Source: Streptomyces cyaneofuscatus
GTDB lineage: Bacteria; Actinomycetota; Actinomycetes; Streptomycetales; Streptomycetaceae
Direction: 5' to 3'
Assembly (NCBI RefSeq): GCF_000718135.1
Contig: NZ_JOEM01000030.1
Coordinates: 1 to 64,000 of the forward strand
Length of the DNA: 64,000 nucleotides
A program made the position numbers and the translations under genes. The notes beneath the pieces are model-generated. The model was not told the DNA's origin, did no database searches, and worked only from the letters and a program-made list of their open reading frames with translations. Below are positions 33,659 to 42,062 of the stretch, in pieces; position 1 is the stretch's first letter; the number at the start of each line of letters is the position of its first letter.

Positions 33659-34615
33659 CTACTTGACGGCGATGGGGTTGACGGGTGACCCGACGGCGCC
33701 GGTGATGGGCAGGGGTGCGGCAGTGAGCCAGAACTCGTAGACGCCGTCGGCCGCGCAGTCCTCGGCGAGAGCCTCCAGGTCCCACATCTCGCCGATGAGC
33801 AGGCCGATGTGGGGGATGACGACTTGGTGCAGTGGCTGGAAGGCGTGGTCGAACTCGTTGGGCCGTACCTCGAAGCCCCAGGTGTCGGTGGCGATCGCGG
33901 TGATCTCGCTGCCGTGGAGCCAGGGCGCGGTGGTGAAGGAGAGCCCCGGGGCAGCGCCGCCGGCGTAGTCGCCCCAGCCGTCCCGGCGCACGCGGGCGAG
34001 CTGCCCGGTTCGGACGAGGACGATGTCGCCGCGGCCGACCGTCACCGCGTGGGCTTCGGCGGCGGCCACCAGGTGCTCCTCGGTGATGGCGAACCCGTCG
34101 GGGAGTTCACCGTCCTCTCCGGCAGTCCGGCCGACGTCCAGCAGCACGGCTCGCCCGGCGATGTGTGGCGCCATGTGCTCGATGCCGGTGACCTGGTCGC
34201 CGTCGGAGGTGACGACCTGCTCGGCCGGCCGGCCGTTCCACGCCTTGCCGTGGTCGAAGATGTGGCCCAGGCCGTCCCACTGGGTGGAGCACTGCAGCGG
34301 CATCGCAATCACGTCGTCGGCGCCGCCGATGCCGTGGGGAAGTCCCTGGTTGCCCAGGGCTGCGTCCGTGCCGGTGTCGAGCATGGTGTGGACCGGGTTG
34401 GTCCGCCGCCGCCAGCCCTTCTGGGGGCCGTTGATGTCGAAACGCTGGGACAGGGAGAAGCTGACCCCTCGCCGTATCAGGGCCGCGCCTTCACGGCGCT
34501 TGGCCTCGTCGAGGTAGTTCACGGTGCCGAGGCGGTCGTCCTCGCCCCAGCGGCCCCAGTTGGAGCACTGCTCGGCCGCTTGAGCGACCGCGCCTGCGGG
34601 ATCGGTGCGGTTCAT
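33659..34615 (-). CDS. cyclase-family (kynurenine-formamidase-like) hydrolase
   Basis: This 318-residue protein belongs to the metal-dependent cyclase/formamidase family. Visible blocks are NWGRWGEDDRLGTVNYLDEA, MLDTGTDAALGNQGLPHGIG, the family signature PLQCSTQWDGLGHIFDHGKA (QWDxLxH), GRAVLLDVGRTAGEDGELPD, GRGDIVLVRTGQLARVRRDG and HQVVIPHIGLLIGEMWDLEA. Members hydrolyse amide, ester or lactone bonds, often early in degradation of aromatic natural products. ATG 34615 overlaps the upstream FAH stop by 4 bp. Its place near the head of the operon suits release of an acid from an ester, amide or lactone before ring attack. Confidence 0.88.
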   Translation of the reverse strand: MNRTDPAGAVAQAAEQCSNWGRWGEDDRLGTVNYLDEAKRREGAALIRRGVSFSLSQRFDINGPQKGWRRRTNPVHTMLDTGTDAALGNQGLPHGIGGADDVIAMPLQCSTQWDGLGHIFDHGKAWNGRPAEQVVTSDGDQVTGIEHMAPHIAGRAVLLDVGRTAGEDGELPDGFAITEEHLVAAAEAHAVTVGRGDIVLVRTGQLARVRRDGWGDYAGGAAPGLSFTTAPWLHGSEITAIATDTWGFEVRPNEFDHAFQPLHQVVIPHIGLLIGEMWDLEALAEDCAADGVYEFWLTAAPLPITGAVGSPVNPIAVK

Positions 34616-35610
34616 TTCCCCTCCGCGACACATCGGGTGCGCTGGGCGCCCAGTCCGGAGATGGAGGCGTCCATGACGTCGCCGTCGCGCAGCAGGCGCC
34701 CCCAGTGCATGCCGTTGCCGGCCGGCGACCCGGTGAGTACGAGGTCGCCGGGGAGCAGGCGCGCGCTCTGGGAGGCGTACGCGACCATGCGCGCCACGTC
34801 GAAGATCATGTCCTTGGTGGATTCGTCCTGCATGACCTCGCCGTTCAGCTTCAAGGTGAGCTGCAGGTCGCCGGTGTCGCCGATCGATTCGGCGGGCACG
34901 ATCCACGGCCCCAGGGGGGTGAACCCGGGAGCGTTCTTGCTGCGCAGCCAGTCCGTTCCGATCTGTGGCATGTCCCTGCGGAAGACGGTGGCCCGGTCGG
35001 TGAGGTCGTTGGCGATCGTGTAGCCGGCCACGTAGTCCAGCGCCTCCTGAGGGGAAACCTGGTAGGCGGGGCGGGCGATCACCGCGGCCAGCTCCAGTTC
35101 CCAGTCCGGCTTTGCCGCCCACGCGGGCAGCGTGACGTCGTCGTTGGGGCCGGAGATGGAGCTGGGCAGGCCGATGAACATGTACGGAAGATCGTCGGCG
35201 GCACGTCGGTCCATGATCTCGGCCGCTTCGGCGCGCGCCTCCTCCTCGGAATGCCCGTCGGACGGATCGCGGTGTGCGACGTGCAGGTCGATGACGTGCT
35301 GTCGGTAGTTGGCGCCCGACTGGAAGATCTGCCGCGGTTCCACGGGAGCGAGGACACGGAAGTCGGCCAGAGGGCGGCGGGGCAGTCCCTCCTCGGCGGC
35401 GAGATCGCGCAGCAGCGGGAGAACGGTCGGCCACTGCTCCAGCAGGGCCCGCATGGTCAGCGCCGGGTCGTCCAGGGCCGTGCGTAGGTCGAGGACCTGG
35501 CTGTCGCGGTCGACAAGAGCGGGGAAGGCAGGGCCGTCAGCGGCCGAGAGGGTGCCCAGGGCGAAAGGCCCGGCAAATGAGTCAGAAGCGGATCGAGGTT
35601 TCACCGGCAT
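34612..35610 (-). CDS. FAH-family hydrolase (third paralogue), first gene of the operon
   Basis: This 332-residue FAH-fold protein has PLADFRVLAPVEPRQIFQSG, NYRQHVIDL, PYMFIGLPSSISGPNDDVTL, the ExE ligands in PDWELELAAVIARPAYQVSP, YTIANDLTDRATVFRRDMPQ and PGDLVLTGSPAGNGMHWGRL. It is as distant from the other two FAH paralogues in the operon as typical family members are from one another, so three different reactions are likely. ATG 35610 is close behind AGGAGG. The gene is the first of the twelve-gene minus-strand operon and lies 128 bp from the divergent LysR gene. A hydratase, decarboxylase or acylpyruvase role cannot be chosen from sequence. Confidence 0.87.
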   Translation of the reverse strand: MPVKPRSASDSFAGPFALGTLSAADGPAFPALVDRDSQVLDLRTALDDPALTMRALLEQWPTVLPLLRDLAAEEGLPRRPLADFRVLAPVEPRQIFQSGANYRQHVIDLHVAHRDPSDGHSEEEARAEAAEIMDRRAADDLPYMFIGLPSSISGPNDDVTLPAWAAKPDWELELAAVIARPAYQVSPQEALDYVAGYTIANDLTDRATVFRRDMPQIGTDWLRSKNAPGFTPLGPWIVPAESIGDTGDLQLTLKLNGEVMQDESTKDMIFDVARMVAYASQSARLLPGDLVLTGSPAGNGMHWGRLLRDGDVMDASISGLGAQRTRCVAEGK

Positions 35611-35668
35611 GTCCTCCTGGTTGCGGTGGGACTAATCTGGACCCGCTTCCAGCAATCAGGGAAATCGA

Positions 35669-35702
35669 TTATCTGGATCACTACCATTCGCCAGGCAGAT
35701 AA
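35669..35702. promoter_or_regulatory. candidate LysR operator dyad
   Basis: TTATCTG (35669-35675) and CAGATAA (35696-35702) form a perfect 7-bp inverted repeat with 20 bp between the arms, midway between the aromatic operon and its divergent LysR gene. A further partial copy (AATCTGG, about 35634-35640) lies on the operon side. This is the expected place for recognition and activation sites. Confidence 0.5.
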
Positions 35703-35738
35703 CCTCTGGTGGCACCGCACGTGAAGGGAAGCCGTCCC

Positions 35739-36653
35739 GTGAACCTGGCCCGTCTCGACCTCAACCTCGTCGTGGCCCTCCGCGCCCTCCTCGAAGAACG
35801 CAACGTCACCAAGGCAGGGCAGCGTGTAGGGCTCAGCCAGCCCGCGATGAGTGCCGCACTGGGCCGGCTGCGGCGGCACTTCGGCGACGAGCTCCTGTCC
35901 CGCGTCGGGAGCCAGTACGAACTCACCGCGCTCGGCCAGGTCCTCCTGGACCGCACCGCCACCGCCTATGACGTCATCGAACGGCTCTTCGCCAGCCAGG
36001 CCGCCTTCGACCCGTCCACGGAGACCCGCGAGTTCCGCCTCGTGGCCTCCGACTACGCCGTCGACGTCTTCGGCGTCGAACTCGCGCGCGTCATCCACGA
36101 GGAGGCCCCGGGAATCCGGCTGCGCTTCACCCGCACCCCCATCACCGTCGTCGATGACACCGCGAGCCTGCTCAGCGCCACCGACGGGCTGCTGATGCCC
36201 CACGGCGTCATCAGCGACTTCCCCGCCACCGATCTGTACGACGACCGTTGGGTCTTCGTCGTCGCCGACGACCACCCCAGCATCGAGGACCGGTTGACCC
36301 GCCAGGACCTTGCCCGGCTGCCCTGGGTCACCTACCAGCGCACCTACGATGCCCCCGCCGTACGCCAGCTCGGCATGCTCGGCATCGAACCACGCGTCGA
36401 GGTCTCCGTCGACAGCTTCCACGCCCTTCCCGCCCTTGTCGCCGGGACCCGCCGCATTGCACTCGTCCAAGCCCGCCTCGCCCGCCTGCTCGCCCCTATC
36501 GCGGCCGTACGCGTACTCGATCCTCCTTACGAGGCGGTGCCGCTGCGCGAAGCGCTGTGGTGGCACCCGGTCCACACGCATGACGCCGCCCACATCTGGC
36601 TCCGTGAAACCGCAGCCAGGGTCGGCCGGCGCGTTGCCGATGCGGAGATCTGA
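35739..36653 (+). CDS. LysR-family regulator of the aromatic operon
   Basis: This 304-residue LysR-type regulator has the winged HTH at residues 1-65 (LARLDLNLVVALRALLEERN, VTKAGQRVGLSQPAMSAALG, RLRRHFGDELLSRVGSQYEL) and a substrate-binding domain (FRLVASDYAVDVFGVELARV, LMPHGVISDFPATDLYDDRW, RIALVQARLARLLAPIAAVR). It resembles the NodD/NahR/PcpR subgroup, whose inducers are flavonoids or simple aromatics; this is a family impression, not proof. GTG 35739 is chosen because the HTH then begins at the usual position; GTG 35709 would add ten residues. Divergent orientation to the operon implies inducer-dependent activation and autoregulation. Confidence 0.92.
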   Translation: MNLARLDLNLVVALRALLEERNVTKAGQRVGLSQPAMSAALGRLRRHFGDELLSRVGSQYELTALGQVLLDRTATAYDVIERLFASQAAFDPSTETREFRLVASDYAVDVFGVELARVIHEEAPGIRLRFTRTPITVVDDTASLLSATDGLLMPHGVISDFPATDLYDDRWVFVVADDHPSIEDRLTRQDLARLPWVTYQRTYDAPAVRQLGMLGIEPRVEVSVDSFHALPALVAGTRRIALVQARLARLLAPIAAVRVLDPPYEAVPLREALWWHPVHTHDAAHIWLRETAARVGRRVADAEI

Positions 36654-36882
36654 TCCCGTCGCTTCTCGCGAGTGGCCGGCAAGGCGCAAGAACGTCACTC
36701 AGACGTCATCCATCTGGTGGATGGAACACATCGTGAACACAGATGACACAAGGGGTGGGCAGCGCGTTCACCGGCACGCATAGTCGAGGGCACCTCCGCC
36801 CCTCGTTCCACGCCGCCCCGGCCAGACGGGCGGCAGGACCAGGCGCAGCCCCCTTCCCCTTCGCGCGCTCTGGAGTGCCGCC
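36654..36882. other. 229-bp intergenic region before the MFS gene
   Basis: No gene is seen. A short dyad, TCCA-TCTGG-TGGA (36709-36721), could be a regulator site for the downstream transporter gene. The LysR gene and the transporter gene have the same orientation and may be cotranscribed. Confidence 0.35.
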
Positions 36883-38112
36883 ATGCCAGCGTCCCTCGCC
36901 CCGCCGTCATCCGACCATGCCGCAGCGCCCACCGGCCGTCTTCCAGCCGCTGTGCTCATGGCCGGCAGCTGCCTGCCCGTCCTCGGGGCGGTACTCCTTG
37001 CCCCCGTACTGCCGCGCATACAGGAGCACTTCGACCACGTCCCTGGTAGCGCGGTCCTGGTCCCTGTCGTCCTGACCGTCCCCGCGCTCGCGCTTGCCCT
37101 GCTCGCCCCGTTCGCCGGTGTCATCGTCGACCGGCTCGGGCGTAAGCGGCTCCTTGTCATCGCCACGGCCCTCTACGCGGTGTTCGGAACCGCCCCGCTC
37201 TGGCTGGACTCGCTCCACGCCATCGTCGTCAGCCGCGTACTGGTCGGCGTCACCGAAGCGGCCATCATGACCGCCTGCACCACTCTCATCGGCGACTACT
37301 ACAACGGCGAGGTACGCGACCGCTACCTCGCCCTGCAGACCATGTGCGCCTCAGCTTCTGCCACGGTCTTCTTCGTCCTCGGCGGTGTGCTGGGAGCGGC
37401 TGACTGGCGTGCTCCGTTCTGGCTGTACGCGGCGGGTTTGCTCGTCGCTCCGGTGATGGCCCGCGTCCTACCGAAGCCCGCCCTCCCGCAGAAGGAACAG
37501 GGGGCATCCGCCCGGTCGGTCCAGCACCCCTTCCCGGTGCGCCGCATGGCCGGGATCTGTCTTCTCACGGTCTTCGGCGCTGTGGTCTTCTACACGGTCC
37601 CCGTGGAGATGGCCTATCTCCTGGATGATCTGGGCATCGACTCCACCAGCGCCATCGGTGTCGTCACCGCGGTGGCCAGCGCCGCCACCGTCCTCGGTTC
37701 CGTCGTCTTCGCCCGGCTGCCCCAGCACCGACGTCTCCGGCTCCCCGCACTGTTCGCCTGGTGCGCCGCCGGCTTCCTCCTCATGGGCCTCGCCGACAGC
37801 CTCCCGCTGCTGATCACCGGAGCCGTCATCAACTGCGTGGGCACCGGCATGCTTCTGCCGTCGCTGGTGACCCGCGCCATGTCCAAGCTCGGATTCGCCG
37901 ACCGCGGCCGCGGCATGGGCCTTTGGACTGCCGCCTTCTTCCTCGGTCAATTCCTCTGCCCCCTGGTCCTGTTGGCCGGCAAGGGCGCCGTAGGCAGCCT
38001 CGCAGTCGCCGTCGCCGCTCTCGGTGCCGCCACCGCCATCACCGCCGCCCTGCTCCTCCCGGCAGCACGCCGGAACTCCGCGGACGCAGAAGTGACGACG
38101 GGCGACCGGTAA
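36883..38112 (+). CDS. MFS transporter, probable importer for the aromatic substrate
   Basis: This 409-residue permease has about twelve membrane helices (LMAGSCLPVLGAVLLAPVLP, VVLTVPALALALLAPFAGVI, and CLLTVFGAVVFYTVPVEMAY after the central loop). The MFS motif A appears as GVIVDRLGRKRLL. The central loop (residues about 190-210, PKPALPQKEQGASARSVQHP) is short. It lies 229 bp downstream of the LysR gene in the same orientation and next to the aromatic operon, which has no transporter of its own. Uptake of the aromatic substrate is therefore the likeliest role, although drug-efflux-type MFS proteins look similar. Confidence 0.88.
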   Translation: MPASLAPPSSDHAAAPTGRLPAAVLMAGSCLPVLGAVLLAPVLPRIQEHFDHVPGSAVLVPVVLTVPALALALLAPFAGVIVDRLGRKRLLVIATALYAVFGTAPLWLDSLHAIVVSRVLVGVTEAAIMTACTTLIGDYYNGEVRDRYLALQTMCASASATVFFVLGGVLGAADWRAPFWLYAAGLLVAPVMARVLPKPALPQKEQGASARSVQHPFPVRRMAGICLLTVFGAVVFYTVPVEMAYLLDDLGIDSTSAIGVVTAVASAATVLGSVVFARLPQHRRLRLPALFAWCAAGFLLMGLADSLPLLITGAVINCVGTGMLLPSLVTRAMSKLGFADRGRGMGLWTAAFFLGQFLCPLVLLAGKGAVGSLAVAVAALGAATAITAALLLPAARRNSADAEVTTGDR

Positions 38113-38468
38113 GCGATGCCATCAGCCAACAGCGATGTCGACACGCGCCGGGCATGGCACCGTACGTCCACGCCGGTCGTCAGCACCCCGTGAACATCGA
38201 CAGGAGCCGTTCCTTGGGCCGTCTGCTCGGTGAGCAGGCGGCCCCCAGGCATGTCCGCGGGACGTCTGCCGACCCCCAGTACAACGCGGGAGTCAACGGC
38301 CACACCTCACTGGCTGACCGAAGCACCGCAGCGAATCAACGGGGCTGGGGGAGGCCCGCGTTCGCGCCGCGTGCGGAATCGCCCCGCGCCCCGGACGGCA
38401 GGTACGGCCGGCAAGGCCCGAGCCGGTGCAGGGCCGGGCAGGGGGCGGAGACCTCTGGGGCGCTGCTC
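38113..38468. other. 356-bp convergent intergenic region, nothing recognised
   Basis: The region lies between the ends of the MFS and LacI genes. Frames passing through it have no recognisable product, and I see no strong hairpin. Confidence 0.4.
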
Positions 38469-39518
38469 CTACGGGAGACTCGGAGCCGCCGTGCTGCGCC
38501 GCACCACCAGCCGTGGGGTCATCGTGGTCTGCATGGCCCGGTCACGTCGGCCTTCCACCCGCTCGATCAGCATCCGCGCGGCGGCCAGACCCATGGTGTG
38601 CCCTGCCTGGTCGACGCTGGTCAGCTGGACAGGGGCGAGCGAGGCGATCGCGGTGTTGTTGTAGCCGACGAGCGAGATGTCCCCGGGGATCGACAGACCG
38701 AGGTCGGCGGCGGCTCGGTAGATGCCGAGGGCTGCTACGTCAGCTCCGGCCAGGATCGCGGTGGGCCGCTGCGCACCGGACAGAAGTGCGAGACCGGCTG
38801 CATGGCCGCCGTCGTCGGAGTAAGCGGAGTGGTGCACCCGCGCCCGGTCGGCCAGCCCGTGCCGGTCCATCGCCTGGAGGAATCCGTCGGCCAGAGCGAT
38901 CTCCGGAGGTCGCTGCCAGCGTCCGCTCCTGCTCCCGGGCGCCGAGACGAGGGCGATGTCACGGTGGCCGAGTTCGACAAGATGGTCCACCACCAGCCCC
39001 GCCCCGACATCGTCCGCGTCGATGACGGAATCGTGCACGTCAGAGCTGTCGTGGTGTCCGATGACCACGGTAGGCGTCGTTGCCGCCATGCTCAGAATCT
39101 CGGAACGCGGGGTTCCTGGTGCGATGAGGACCAGACCGTCCATCTGGCGGTCCACCATGGCACGGATGGTCCGTGCCTGCTCGTCCGCGCCGAAGCCCGC
39201 CGCTCCGATCAGCACCGTGTACTCGCTGTCGCTCAGCTCCTCGCGGATGCCGTCGAGGACGTCGGCGAAGAACGCGTTGCGGACGTTGTCGAGCAGGACA
39301 CCGATCGTGTACGTACGTCCTCGCATGCCGCGGGCGGCCGCGTGGGGGCGGTACTCCAACTCGGCCATGGCCGCCCGGACCCGCTCCTGCATGCCCTGGC
39401 TGACGCCGTAGGCGTTGCGCATGACCTTGGATACGGCGGCAGTGGACACGCCTGCATGACGGGCGACATCGGTGATCGTCACCCGTTTCGTGTCTCTGGG
39501 CGAGCTGTCCGCAGCCAC
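38469..39518 (-). CDS. LacI-family repressor of the sugar ABC/rhamnosidase operon
   Basis: This 349-residue repressor has an N-terminal HTH (RVTITDVARHAGVSTAAVSK, VMRNAYGVSQGMQERVRAAM), a hinge (PHAAARGMRGRTY) and the sugar-sensor domain (IGVLLDNVRNAFFADVLDGI, GLVLIAPGTPRSEILSMAAT, VVDHLVELGHRDIALVSAPG, AILAGADVAALGIYRAAADL, GDISLVGYNNTAIASLAPVQ). GTG 39518 is chosen because GAGG precedes it by five bases and the HTH then starts at about residue 10. It is divergent from the binding-protein gene, with two strong dyads in between. An oligosaccharide or rhamnoside released by the rhamnosidase is the probable inducer. Confidence 0.93.
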   Translation of the reverse strand: MAADSSPRDTKRVTITDVARHAGVSTAAVSKVMRNAYGVSQGMQERVRAAMAELEYRPHAAARGMRGRTYTIGVLLDNVRNAFFADVLDGIREELSDSEYTVLIGAAGFGADEQARTIRAMVDRQMDGLVLIAPGTPRSEILSMAATTPTVVIGHHDSSDVHDSVIDADDVGAGLVVDHLVELGHRDIALVSAPGSRSGRWQRPPEIALADGFLQAMDRHGLADRARVHHSAYSDDGGHAAGLALLSGAQRPTAILAGADVAALGIYRAAADLGLSIPGDISLVGYNNTAIASLAPVQLTSVDQAGHTMGLAAARMLIERVEGRRDRAMQTTMTPRLVVRRSTAAPSLP

Positions 39519-39563
39519 AAGAACCTCATTCTCCTCACAGTTGATGTAACGGTCTACACGCAC

Positions 39564-39677
39564 GACCCCAAGAGGATGGGGTCATTCGGCCATGCAAAGT
39601 CGATGTTACGCGCCTGTGTCTTGACGACGCCAGAGAGATGGCGTCATGGTGTGACCACCTCGAATGGAGAACGTTCT
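39564..39677. promoter_or_regulatory. paired dyad operators between LacI and ABC genes
   Basis: Two 20-bp dyads share one design: GACCCCA-N6-TGGGGTC (39564-39583) and GACGCCA-N6-TGGCGTC (39626-39645). They start 62 bp apart, about six helical turns. The second overlaps a possible -35 (TTGACG, 39621-39626) of the ABC operon. A third palindrome, AGAACGTTCT (39668-39677), lies downstream. These are good candidates for binding by the adjacent repressor. Confidence 0.65.
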
Positions 39678-39768
39678 ACACGACTCCGTTCGCTCAGCGG
39701 CCGCCCCCACCGTCGCCCCGCGCCTGCTCGGCGCCCCTTCTCTCCTTCACGATCCCTGGGAGTCACCA

Positions 39769-41079
39769 GTGCCCCATCGCATGATCCGCGCCCGCCGTAC
39801 TCGTCTGGTCCTCTTCTCGGCCGGCGTCACGTCCCTGGCCCTTCTCGCTTCCGCTTGCGGCGGCGGTGGCACCTCCGGGGCTCCCAAGGAGTTCAAGTAC
39901 CTCAGCGTCACCGAGAACACGACCACCAGAACAGCGCTGACCAAGCTCTCCGAAGGCTCCTGCAAGGCCGAGAACGACGCCCTGCCGCTGAAGGTCGAAA
40001 CCGTGCCTCAGGCAAGTCTGGACCAGAAGCTCCAGCTGCTCGCCGGTCAGGACGCGCTGCCCGCCCAGTTCGCCGCTGGCAACGCGCCCGCGCTCACCAA
40101 GCAGCTCGCCGAGTCCGGCAAGGTGGCGGACCTGGATCTCGAGCTCCAGCGGCTCGGCGTCTTTGACGAGCTCGAGCCCGCTGCCGTCTCCACCATCAAG
40201 GCCCTGTACGACGGCAAGCTGCAGACGCTGCCCTACGAGTACAACATCGAGGGAATCTTCTACAACAAGAAGATTTTCAAGGAGAAGGGGATCGAGATCC
40301 CCGGCACCTGGGACGATCTGCTCGCCGCCTCGGACAAGCTCAACAACAAGGGTGTCCAGCCGTTCGCCGCTTCCGGCCAGCAGGGCTGGCCGATCACCCG
40401 CCTCATCAGTGGCTACCTCTACCGGAGCCTTGGTCCTGACGCTCTCGACAAGGTCAACGCCGGCCTCGCCCAGCTGACCGAGCCCGAGTACGTCAAGGCC
40501 GCCGAGGAGATCGCTGCCCTCGGCAAGAAGGGCTACTTCGGCAAGGGTGTCGGTTCCATCGACTACGACACGGCGATGAACCAGTTCCTCACCGGCAAGT
40601 CCGCCATGTTCTACATGGGCAGCTGGGCCCTGGCCAACATCTCTGACTCCAAGCAGAACAAGGTCGGCGCCGAGAACGTCGGCTTCATACCTTTCCCCGC
40701 CGTCACCGGCGGCGCCGGCTCCGCCGACCAGTACCCCTCCAACGTGGGCCTGGCCATCACCCTCGGCTCGAAGAACTTCGACAAGAAGACCGGCGCCTGG
40801 GTGAGCTGCATCGCCAAGAACTACGGCAGCACCGCGCTCAAGGACCACGGCTCCATCTCCGGCTTCAAGGTCAACACACCGGTCAAGGACGCCAACGAGG
40901 TCACGACCACCGTGCGCAAGACGATCAGCTCCTCCCAGCAGAACGTCCTGTGGTTCGAAGCGTTCTTCAGCACCAAGGCGACCAACGCCAGCCAGACCAA
41001 CGCCGCCGGACTCGTCACCGGCAGCATGAGCCCCAAGCAGTTCATGGAGACCGTCCAGAGCGCACTCAGCAGTAAGTAG
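39769..41079 (+). CDS. sugar ABC transporter solute-binding lipoprotein (CUT1)
   Basis: This 436-residue extracytoplasmic binding protein has a lipoprotein signal (RRTRLVLFSAGVTSLALLAS-ACGGGG; Cys at the A-C junction is the lipidation site). It is followed by the family-1 fold: KVETVPQASLDQKLQLLAGQ, LQTLPYEYNIEGIFYNKKIF, GIEIPGTWDDLLAASDKLNN, QQGWPITRLISGYLYRSLGP, FLTGKSAMFYMGSWALANI and FIPFPAVTGGAGSADQYPSN. GTG 39769 follows GGGAG with six-base spacing, while the frame stays open to 39664 only through operator DNA. With the two permeases it forms an importer for a sugar or glycoside. No ATPase gene is present, so a shared MsiK-type ATPase is likely. Induction by the divergent LacI protein is expected. 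Confidence 0.94.
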   Translation: MPHRMIRARRTRLVLFSAGVTSLALLASACGGGGTSGAPKEFKYLSVTENTTTRTALTKLSEGSCKAENDALPLKVETVPQASLDQKLQLLAGQDALPAQFAAGNAPALTKQLAESGKVADLDLELQRLGVFDELEPAAVSTIKALYDGKLQTLPYEYNIEGIFYNKKIFKEKGIEIPGTWDDLLAASDKLNNKGVQPFAASGQQGWPITRLISGYLYRSLGPDALDKVNAGLAQLTEPEYVKAAEEIAALGKKGYFGKGVGSIDYDTAMNQFLTGKSAMFYMGSWALANISDSKQNKVGAENVGFIPFPAVTGGAGSADQYPSNVGLAITLGSKNFDKKTGAWVSCIAKNYGSTALKDHGSISGFKVNTPVKDANEVTTTVRKTISSSQQNVLWFEAFFSTKATNASQTNAAGLVTGSMSPKQFMETVQSALSSK

Positions 41080-41092
41080 AGCCCGGCCGACT

Positions 41093-41122
41093 GACGGCTC
41101 GCCACCCGGCGGGCGAGCCGTC
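41093..41122 (+). terminator. hairpin between binding-protein and permease genes
   Basis: GACGGCTCGCC pairs perfectly with GGCGAGCCGTC over an 8-base loop, 14 bp after the binding-protein stop. Such hairpins often cause partial termination and stabilise the upstream mRNA, so that binding protein is made in excess over permeases. Confidence 0.7.
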
Positions 41123-41172
41123 CCCCGGATACCAGGCCGGCCCCTCCACCTGAAACGAAGTGGACACCACTC

Positions 41173-42057
41173 ATGCACCGCGTACTCGGTGACCGCAGGG
41201 CGATCATGATCCTGCTCGGTCCCGCACTCCTCTTCTACACACTGATCATGCTCGTCCCCACGGTGTGGTCGCTCGGGTACTCCTTCACCAAGGGCAACTC
41301 CATCGACGGCTTCACCGGCAACGGCCTGGCCAACTTCACCAGGCTCCTGTCCGACCAAGCCGTCCACGACGCACTCTGGTTCACCGTGAAGTACGCGATC
41401 CTCGTCACCGTCGGCCAGGTCATCGCCGGCTACCTCCTGGCCCTGCTCCACGTCTTCTTCCTCAAGAAGGCATCAGCGCTCATCCGCACTCTGGTCTTCT
41501 TCCCGGTCGTCCTGCCCACGGTCGCCGTCGGCCTGCTCTTCCAGAAGTTCTTTCAGGTCGCCCCCCAGACCGGCCCCGTCAACTCCCTGCTCAACACCTT
41601 CGGCCTGGAGTCCATCGACTTCTTCGGCAGCGCGGGAAGCGCCTTCTGGGTACTGGTCAGCATGGACATCTGGCGCTCCATGGGCTTCTACGCCGTACTC
41701 CTGTTCGCCGGCCTCGTCGACATCCCCGACGAGGTCCTCGAATCAGCCCGCCTCGACGGCGCCTCCGGTCTTCGCCTCATCCGCCATATCGTCCTGCCGC
41801 TGTCCCTGCCCGTGCTCATGTCCTCCTTGATCTTCAGCATCAACGGCACCCTGAAAGTCTTCGACTCCGTCGTCGCCCTCACCAACGGCGGCCCCGGAAC
41901 CGGCACCACCCCACTGACCCTGTACATGTTCCAAACGTCGTTCACCTACAGCGAGTACGGCTACGGCAGCACCATTGCGCTGCTCCTCACCGTCGTCTGC
42001 CTTCTGGTGAGCCTGGCGGTCTACCGCGTCTCTCGACGCGACATCACGGAGGGCTGA
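41173..42057 (+). CDS. sugar ABC transporter permease (MalF-type)
   Basis: This 294-residue membrane subunit has six predicted helices (IMILLGPALLFYTLIMLVPT, VKYAILVTVGQVIAGYLLAL, TLVFFPVVLPTVAVGLLFQK, AFWVLVSMDIWRSMGFYAVL, VLMSSLIFSINGTLKVFDSV, STIALLLTVVCLLVSLAVYR). The cytoplasmic EAA loop, which contacts the ATPase, reads ESARLDGASGLRLIRHIVLP. The start ATG 41173 is followed by a typical N-terminal helix. It pairs with the second permease 5 bp downstream to form the channel heterodimer of the CUT1 importer. Confidence 0.94.
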   Translation: MHRVLGDRRAIMILLGPALLFYTLIMLVPTVWSLGYSFTKGNSIDGFTGNGLANFTRLLSDQAVHDALWFTVKYAILVTVGQVIAGYLLALLHVFFLKKASALIRTLVFFPVVLPTVAVGLLFQKFFQVAPQTGPVNSLLNTFGLESIDFFGSAGSAFWVLVSMDIWRSMGFYAVLLFAGLVDIPDEVLESARLDGASGLRLIRHIVLPLSLPVLMSSLIFSINGTLKVFDSVVALTNGGPGTGTTPLTLYMFQTSFTYSEYGYGSTIALLLTVVCLLVSLAVYRVSRRDITEG

Positions 42058-42062
42058 ACGTC

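Noticed and set aside
39763..41451. 562-codon minus-strand frame opposite the binding-protein gene
   Set aside because: Antisense shadow: Gly/Leu/Val/Asp-rich with no domain, while the plus strand encodes an intact lipoprotein with a lipobox.
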